Source: Polytrichum commune (Eukaryota > Streptophyta > Polytrichopsida > Polytrichales > Polytrichaceae). Taken from it: a DNA stretch of 64,000 bases. Shown in pieces: positions 59,087-64,000 of this stretch. The notes under the pieces are model-generated. The model was not told the origin of the DNA. It ran no database searches and was given only the letters and a program-made list of their open reading frames with translations. The stretch spans positions 8,806,501 through 8,870,500 of the forward strand of contig OX485808.1 of assembly GCA_950295325.1 (NCBI GenBank), read 5' to 3'. The position numbers and the translations under genes are program-made. Positions within the stretch are counted from its first letter, which is position 1; each line of letters opens with the position of its first letter.

Positions 59087-59842
59087 ATGAAGAAGAGGAT
59101 CGAACCGTCACCGAAAGAAAGCCACACCGAAACAACAGAGAGGATCGAACTGTCACCGAAATCGAAAGAGAGCCACACCGAAACGGAGGCGAGGACCGAG
59201 CCCACAGAGGGGACCTGCTACACCGAAGGGGAGGAGATCCAGCCTGCAACAAGATTAGACTTCACCGAAAAGGAGGGGAACCGGGAGCTGGAGATCGCGA
59301 AATATGAAGAGTAAAAATCAAAAGTGCCAGCGATCCACAACGAAGGCACCACTACACCGAAACCAATAGCGAGCTACACCGAATCAATCCCATCGCCAGA
59401 AAGCACACCGAAATCTGTAGCAGTCTACACCGAATCAATCCCATTGCCGGAAAACACACCGAATTCTGTAGCAGTCTACACCGAATCAATCCCAGCGCCG
59501 AAAAACACACCGACCTCTGTGGCAGTCTACACCGAATCACCGAACTCTGTGGCAGTCTACACCGAATCGCCGAACTCTGTGGCAATCTACACCGAATCAA
59601 TCCCATCGCCGAAAAACACACCGAACTCTGTGGCAGACTACACCGAATCAATCCCAGCGCCGAAAAACACACCGAACTCTGTGGCAGTCTACACCGAATC
59701 AATCCCAGCGCCGAAAAACACACCGAACTCTGTGGCAGTCTACACCGAATCAATCCCAGCGCCGAAAGCCGAAACCCAGCAATCTGCAGGTACAATAAAG
59801 CCACAGAGATCTACAGCAACCGAGGAGAACAACACCAAATAA
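59087..59842 (+). CDS. Thr/Glu/Pro-rich repeat reading frame, broken by one stop
   Basis: From ATG 59087 one frame reads HTET/YTEG-like words to a TAA at 59312-59314. It then stays open to the TAA at 59840-59842. The second part is a repeat of PKNTPNSVAVYTESIPA (17 residues). There is no ATG right after the internal stop. It may be a short protein, a decayed part of the large frame's leader, or simply a side effect of in-phase repeats. I do not recognise a family. Confidence 0.35.
59374..59790 (+). repeat. 51-bp coding-like tandem repeat, nine units
   Basis: The word CTACACCGAATC starts at 59374, 59425, 59476, 59527, 59557, 59587, 59638, 59689 and 59740. The steps are 51, 51, 51, 30, 30, 51, 51 and 51 bp. 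The two short steps lack 21 bp. All steps are multiples of three. Confidence 0.9.
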
Positions 59843-59874
59843 GAGGACACACAACTGCTAAGAACCCAAACTCG

Positions 59875-62800
59875 ATGGCAATGCCGAAAACCTCACACCG
59901 AAATGGGAGCACATCAGGCGGGAGCCTAATCCCCATGGCCCTGGCAAAAGTTTTCAGGGCAGAAGAAGATGTGATGGAGATAGACTCCCCTGCCCAGAGT
60001 CTCAAACAACTGTTGGTAGAGAAGGCCAAAATGCCGCCCGAAGGGGCAGCGAGCGGGAAGCGAAGTCGGGACCCAACAGTAACGCCTCCACACTTACCGT
60101 CACCACCGAAAGTGACCCAAGCCACGGCACCCACTTCCAAACAGCCACTTAAACTTTGGCTAGGGTTCGATGTTATGGAGAAACTTGCCATGGACCAGGG
60201 ATTAGATGAGTTATACATGGACAAGACCATCGATGACAAAGTTACAAGAGGCATCCCCCGCAAAGAAGCTGAAGAGCTAGACAGTGTAAGCATCTCCTAC
60301 CCTAGAGTGCCACAAATATTGTACCCTAGTAATAGGAGTGATGGATTCCCGGGGCAACATCTTAACCTCACTCAACTACCGTCTGAGATAGAAATTGACC
60401 CTATCTCATGCATGTCTCTAGATTTTCAAATTGCCATTCATTTTCAGCTCCCCAACAACCCCCTCTTCCATAATCATGTGAAAAAGCTTGTCAAAGAAAG
60501 GCTAAATGACATGCATATCCCATTAGGCACTAAACTTATAGAGCCCATCTCAATTCTATGCATGAGTATCAAGAGGGGTGGGATTAAGGGAGTTTGGGCT
60601 GGGATAGTCAAACTCCACCTTCTCCACCCCCAAGTTGATGGAGTAGCACTACTCACGGGTCTTAGACCCTTTGTCCTCCACCTTGAGCCCCACTCAAACG
60701 TTGGAAGTCTTGGCAAGGTATGCAAGTCATATCACTCCATTGCTAGAAGCAACAACCTCTCCATCAAAATCTCAAATGACACATTGATTGGTATACCATC
60801 TCATGCTCTTTTTCTTGATATCCTAGAAAATAGCTTTAGGAGAGGCCATAATTTCGAGATTGTAGAGGTACAAAAGAGTACCACTAACAACCATGCTTAC
60901 ATTGTTGCTCCTACCCCCCACCAAGCCCAAAAAATCCAAAAACTCCAAGTATCTACACATCACCAAATCCTTGAAGGTCAAGTGACAAAAGGTCCCTCTC
61001 TTACTTTGGAGCAAAAGGCAAAGAAAGAGGCTCTTACCCTAACCTTCTACAACCTCCCCATTTTGATGAATATTAATGATACCTCCCTTGAAATTTGCAA
61101 AGTATTAGGAACCAAAAATGTTGTATCCATTTGGTTCCACAAGCAAGATGGCTTGAGACACAATGGTAGTGCAAATGTGGAATGCCTTAACCCCTTTGTG
61201 TATAGGAAGTTTGTAGGGAAAGAAGCAAAAATTGGAGCCTACCATGTGGAAATTACCCCACACCGCCAAAGCCTTGACGGTAATGACAAACCCACCAAAG
61301 AATTACTAATCAAATTTGGTTTTGAAGATATTAATACGTGTTTGGTAAACACAATTGAAGCCATCCAAAACCAAACCCAAGAGGAGACTAGTGCAACAAA
61401 GGAAGACGCTTTCATCGGCATGAAGGAGGCAATTGAAGAAGGCAACAAGAAACTCAAACTTGAACTTCACAAAGACATGAAGGACTTAAAGGATGATATA
61501 GTAAGAGAGGCACACATCTATGCGGATGAAATAAACGATAAATTAAAAAAGCAAATGTTGGACATCCAAAGCACTTTGACCTTGGCACTTACCGGAATGC
61601 AACCTCATGCTAAAAGACCAACCACATGTGGAATGACCACAAACCGCCAAGTAAAAAAAAAGTATTTACAACAATACTACCTCATATACGTAGACGTATA
61701 TAGATATAGTAGTATACAAAAAATATGTCATAGTATCATACATAGTACTATACATCGTAATTTTTCTTATATAAAATACAAACATACCCCACATCCATAC
61801 CTATACGGTATGTTCCAAAAAATCACTCATCCAATACACAAACTAAAATACAAAACCCACCCATACAACAACTTCCATACAAAATACAACCTCAGTATAA
61901 AATACAGTAGTCATCTAAATCGGAAAATACCCCGACCTCATCCAAAAAACAATTATCATCTAAGACATAGTCTTCATCCAAGGCACCGTCTTCTCCCAAA
62001 AAACAATCTTCATCCGAAATACGGAAGGTACCCAAAACACATACTCCACCCAAAAAACAAACTTCATCCAAAACATGGACTCCACCCAAAACACAAATTA
62101 CATTCAAAACACATATCTCATCCAAAAGATAGCTCACACCCAAAACAAGAAATCCATCCTAACTTAAGGACACATCCACAAAATAAACTCCATCCTAAAC
62201 ACAACTCCCATCCAAACCCCAAACTTTGTCCCCACTCAAATCCTAACTCCCACTCAAAATACAAACTCTACCCAAAAAATAAAACGGCCTCGGCCTACCG
62301 GCCTCGCCACATAACTAAGTGCAAACACCACTTCACAAACAATTGGAAACCTAACTCAATACCAAATCAAATACCTAAAAACTATGCAAAATCACACCCC
62401 TTACCCATACAACAAGAAAACATAATGCCCGCCCTACCCAACATTTTCTCTACAACAAAACTTGCACTCATTAAATATCAAAAACTAAATAAGAAAAAAC
62501 CAAAAATACCTCACTTATATGGATACTACTTCATTACATCAAGTACATCAAGTATGTATCAAAAATCTACACATAAACCAAATTACACTAATCACCCATA
62601 CAATAACAACTACCCAAAACACACTTTCCGAACAAAATACAACACCCACCCAAATTATACCTCTCATCCAAAACACAAAATACAAAGGCCTCACCCAAAA
62701 TACAGATATTACCCTCATCCTAAATCCAAACCGCAACCAAAACAAAAACCACACCCAAAACTAAATCCCCCCCTCACCCCTAAACATTCAAGTAACATTA

Positions 62801-64000
62801 CACACACCCGGAAACACGAAAAGTACCCAAAACACTTACTGCATCCAACAGACTACATTCATCCAAGACACGGACCTCATCCAAAGCACACACTTTACTC
62901 AAAACACATATCCCATCCAAAACATAATCCACACCATAAACAAAGAACCTATCCTAACCTAAAGACATACCAACAAAATAAATTACATCCTAAACACAAA
63001 CCCCATCCAAAACCCATACCTTACCCCCACTCACAACCCAACCCCCACTCAAAGTACAAACAATACTCAACAAACAAAATGACCTCGGCCTACCGACCGC
63101 GCCACAAAACTAATCGAAAATACCACCTCACTAACTGGGAACCTACCCCAATAACAAATCAAATACCTAATTTATACTATGCGAACTCACACCCCTTAAC
63201 CAAACAACAAGAAAACAGAATACCCGCCCTACACCACATTTCTTCTACAACAAAACTAGCACTCATTAAATATCAAAAACCCAAAATAATTAACCTATAT
63301 AGATACTATCCCTCTACCTCAAGTACATCAAATATAAATAAACCAAATTACACTAACCACCCACATAACAACAACCACCCAAAACATACTCCCCGAACAA
63401 AATACACCACACATCCAAACTATACCTCTCACCCAAAACACAAAATACATTGGCTTCACTCACAATATAGGTACTTCCCAAGAAACGAACTTCATCCTTT
63501 ATCCAAACCGCATAGTCTACACCCAAAACAAAAACCACACCCAAAACTAAATCCCCCCCTCACAACTAAACAATCAAGTAACATTACACACAACCCGAAA
63601 TACGGAAAGTACCCAAAACATATACCAAATCCAACGAACTACTTCCATCCAAGACACGAATTTCATCCAAAGTACATAAGTTACTCAAAACGCATATCTC
63701 ATTCAAAGCATAACCCACACCATGAACAAGGAACCTATCCTAATCTAAAGATATACCCACAAAATAAATTACATCCTAAACACAAACCCCACCCAAAACC
63801 CATACTTTACCCCCACTCACAACCCAACCCCCACTTAAAATACAAACAATACCCAACAAACAAAATGGCCTCGGCCTACCGGCCTCGCCACAAAACTAAC
63901 CGCAAATACCACCTCACTAATTGGAAACCTACCTTAATGACAAATCAAATACCTATATACTACGCGAACTCACACTCCCCACCCAAACAACAAGAAAACA
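59875..64000 (+). CDS. Giant open reading frame, Gag/ORF1-like head and His-Pro-Lys repeat tail, runs off the window
   Basis: From ATG 59875 this frame is open for 1375 codons to the window end; it is in fact open from 59308. I do not recognise the protein. Residues 1-90 are charged and low-complexity. Residues about 90-380 look like a folded domain (LKLWLGFDVMEKLAMDQGLD, LDFQIAIHFQLPNNPLFHNH). Residues about 383-470 resemble an RNA-recognition fold (LTLTFYNLPILMNINDTS, then GSANVECLNPFVYRKFVG). Residues about 500-570 are a likely coiled coil (EEGNKKLKLELHKDMKDLKD). From about residue 635 the sequence is a His/Pro/Lys/Tyr/Asn-rich repeat with at least 23 HPK triplets. A possible splice donor (GTAAAA at 61651) precedes the repeat, so head and tail might not be one protein. 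Position after an LTR-like segment suggests a retroelement protein; that is inference. Confidence 0.6.
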   Translation, partial: MAMPKTSHRNGSTSGGSLIPMALAKVFRAEEDVMEIDSPAQSLKQLLVEKAKMPPEGAASGKRSRDPTVTPPHLPSPPKVTQATAPTSKQPLKLWLGFDVMEKLAMDQGLDELYMDKTIDDKVTRGIPRKEAEELDSVSISYPRVPQILYPSNRSDGFPGQHLNLTQLPSEIEIDPISCMSLDFQIAIHFQLPNNPLFHNHVKKLVKERLNDMHIPLGTKLIEPISILCMSIKRGGIKGVWAGIVKLHLLHPQVDGVALLTGLRPFVLHLEPHSNVGSLGKVCKSYHSIARSNNLSIKISNDTLIGIPSHALFLDILENSFRRGHNFEIVEVQKSTTNNHAYIVAPTPHQAQKIQKLQVSTHHQILEGQVTKGPSLTLEQKAKKEALTLTFYNLPILMNINDTSLEICKVLGTKNVVSIWFHKQDGLRHNGSANVECLNPFVYRKFVGKEAKIGAYHVEITPHRQSLDGNDKPTKELLIKFGFEDINTCLVNTIEAIQNQTQEETSATKEDAFIGMKEAIEEGNKKLKLELHKDMKDLKDDIVREAHIYADEINDKLKKQMLDIQSTLTLALTGMQPHAKRPTTCGMTTNRQVKKKYLQQYYLIYVDVYRYSSIQKICHSIIHSTIHRNFSYIKYKHTPHPYLYGMFQKITHPIHKLKYKTHPYNNFHTKYNLSIKYSSHLNRKIPRPHPKNNYHLRHSLHPRHRLLPKNNLHPKYGRYPKHILHPKNKLHPKHGLHPKHKLHSKHISHPKDSSHPKQEIHPNLRTHPQNKLHPKHNSHPNPKLCPHSNPNSHSKYKLYPKNKTASAYRPRHITKCKHHFTNNWKPNSIPNQIPKNYAKSHPLPIQQENIMPALPNIFSTTKLALIKYQKLNKKKPKIPHLYGYYFITSSTSSMYQKSTHKPNYTNHPYNNNYPKHTFRTKYNTHPNYTSHPKHKIQRPHPKYRYYPHPKSKPQPKQKPHPKLNPPLTPKHSSNITHTRKHEKYPKHLLHPTDYIHPRHGPHPKHTLYSKHISHPKHNPHHKQRTYPNLKTYQQNKLHPKHKPHPKPIPYPHSQPNPHSKYKQYSTNKMTSAYRPRHKTNRKYHLTNWEPTPITNQIPNLYYANSHPLTKQQENRIPALHHISSTTKLALIKYQKPKIINLYRYYPSTSSTSNINKPNYTNHPHNNNHPKHTPRTKYTTHPNYTSHPKHKIHWLHSQYRYFPRNELHPLSKPHSLHPKQKPHPKLNPPLTTKQSSNITHNPKYGKYPKHIPNPTNYFHPRHEFHPKYISYSKRISHSKHNPHHEQGTYPNLKIYPQNKLHPKHKPHPKPILYPHSQPNPHLKYKQYPTNKMASAYRPRHKTNRKYHLTNWKPTLMTNQIPIYYANSHSPPKQQEN
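61860..64000 (+). repeat. ~790-bp tandem repeat, about 2.7 copies, continuing past window
   Basis: CGGCCTACCG occurs at 62291, 63086 and 63872 (steps 795 and 786). (A/G)GTACCCAAAACA is near 62026, 62821 and 63607 (795 and 786). AATTACACTAA(T/C)CACCC is at 62581 and 63346 (765). All steps are multiples of three. The + strand is rich in A and C and poor in G. Each copy keeps a core coding SAYRPRHKTNRKYHLTNW-like residues and HPK-rich stretches. The first copy (61.86-62.55 kb) is partial at its left. Confidence 0.85.

Noticed and set aside
59352-59804. 150-codon antisense frame across the 51-bp repeat
   Set aside because: It is open only because repeat units are multiples of three; it has no connection to further coding sequence.
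61892-62143. Minus-strand frames opposite the His-Pro-Lys repeat
   Set aside because: They are short, end in stops and are not kept over all copies, unlike the + frame.

Overview
The window looks like nuclear DNA of a land plant. It carries two intact, intron-rich plant genes (a Mpv17/PMP22-family membrane protein on + and a 50-exon callose synthase of the CalS9/CalS10 type on -). These lie in AT-rich DNA full of plant-type DNA transposons: PIF/Harbinger-like MITEs with TAA target duplications, a CACTA element, and foldback elements. Short GT-AG introns and the divergence of the proteins from Arabidopsis suggest a seedless plant. That is inference, and I cannot name the species.

Layout. 0-4 kb: a dense cluster of MITEs directly upstream of the first gene. 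4.0-7.6 kb: the Mpv17/PMP22-like gene (5 exons, 257 aa), with a foldback element in intron 1. 7.6-10.5 kb: intergenic. 10.57-32.43 kb: the callose synthase gene on the minus strand. I traced 50 exons whose 49 junctions keep phase and give about 1946 aa. One intron holds a decayed duplicate exon and another a tandem duplication. 32.4-34.4 kb: its upstream region, made of two sets of tandem repeats. 34.4-48.6 kb: gene-poor DNA with several MITEs and one decayed retroelement-like stretch. 48.61-53.65 kb: a CACTA element that carries a Ptta/En/Spm-type gene but no visible DDE transposase, and whose right tip is missing. 54.0-55.2 kb: a 50-bp tandem array and a very AT-rich block. 55.2-58.2 kb: intergenic, with small repeats.

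The most unusual part is 58.2-64.0 kb on the + strand. A probable 5' LTR and initiator-Met-tRNA-type primer site precede a 51-bp repeat region and an open reading frame that starts at 59875 and never closes before the window ends (1375 codons seen). Its first ~600 residues look like an ordinary but unrecognised protein, perhaps a retroelement ORF1/Gag-like one, with a possible RNA-binding-like segment and a coiled coil. From ~61.8 kb it becomes a His-Pro-Lys-rich protein coded by a ~790-bp tandem repeat. The copies have drifted apart, yet measured offsets (795, 786 and 765 bp) are all multiples of three and no stop occurs in that frame over 773 codons. This suggests a long repetitive coding sequence under reading-frame constraint, and it is my main candidate for an undescribed system.
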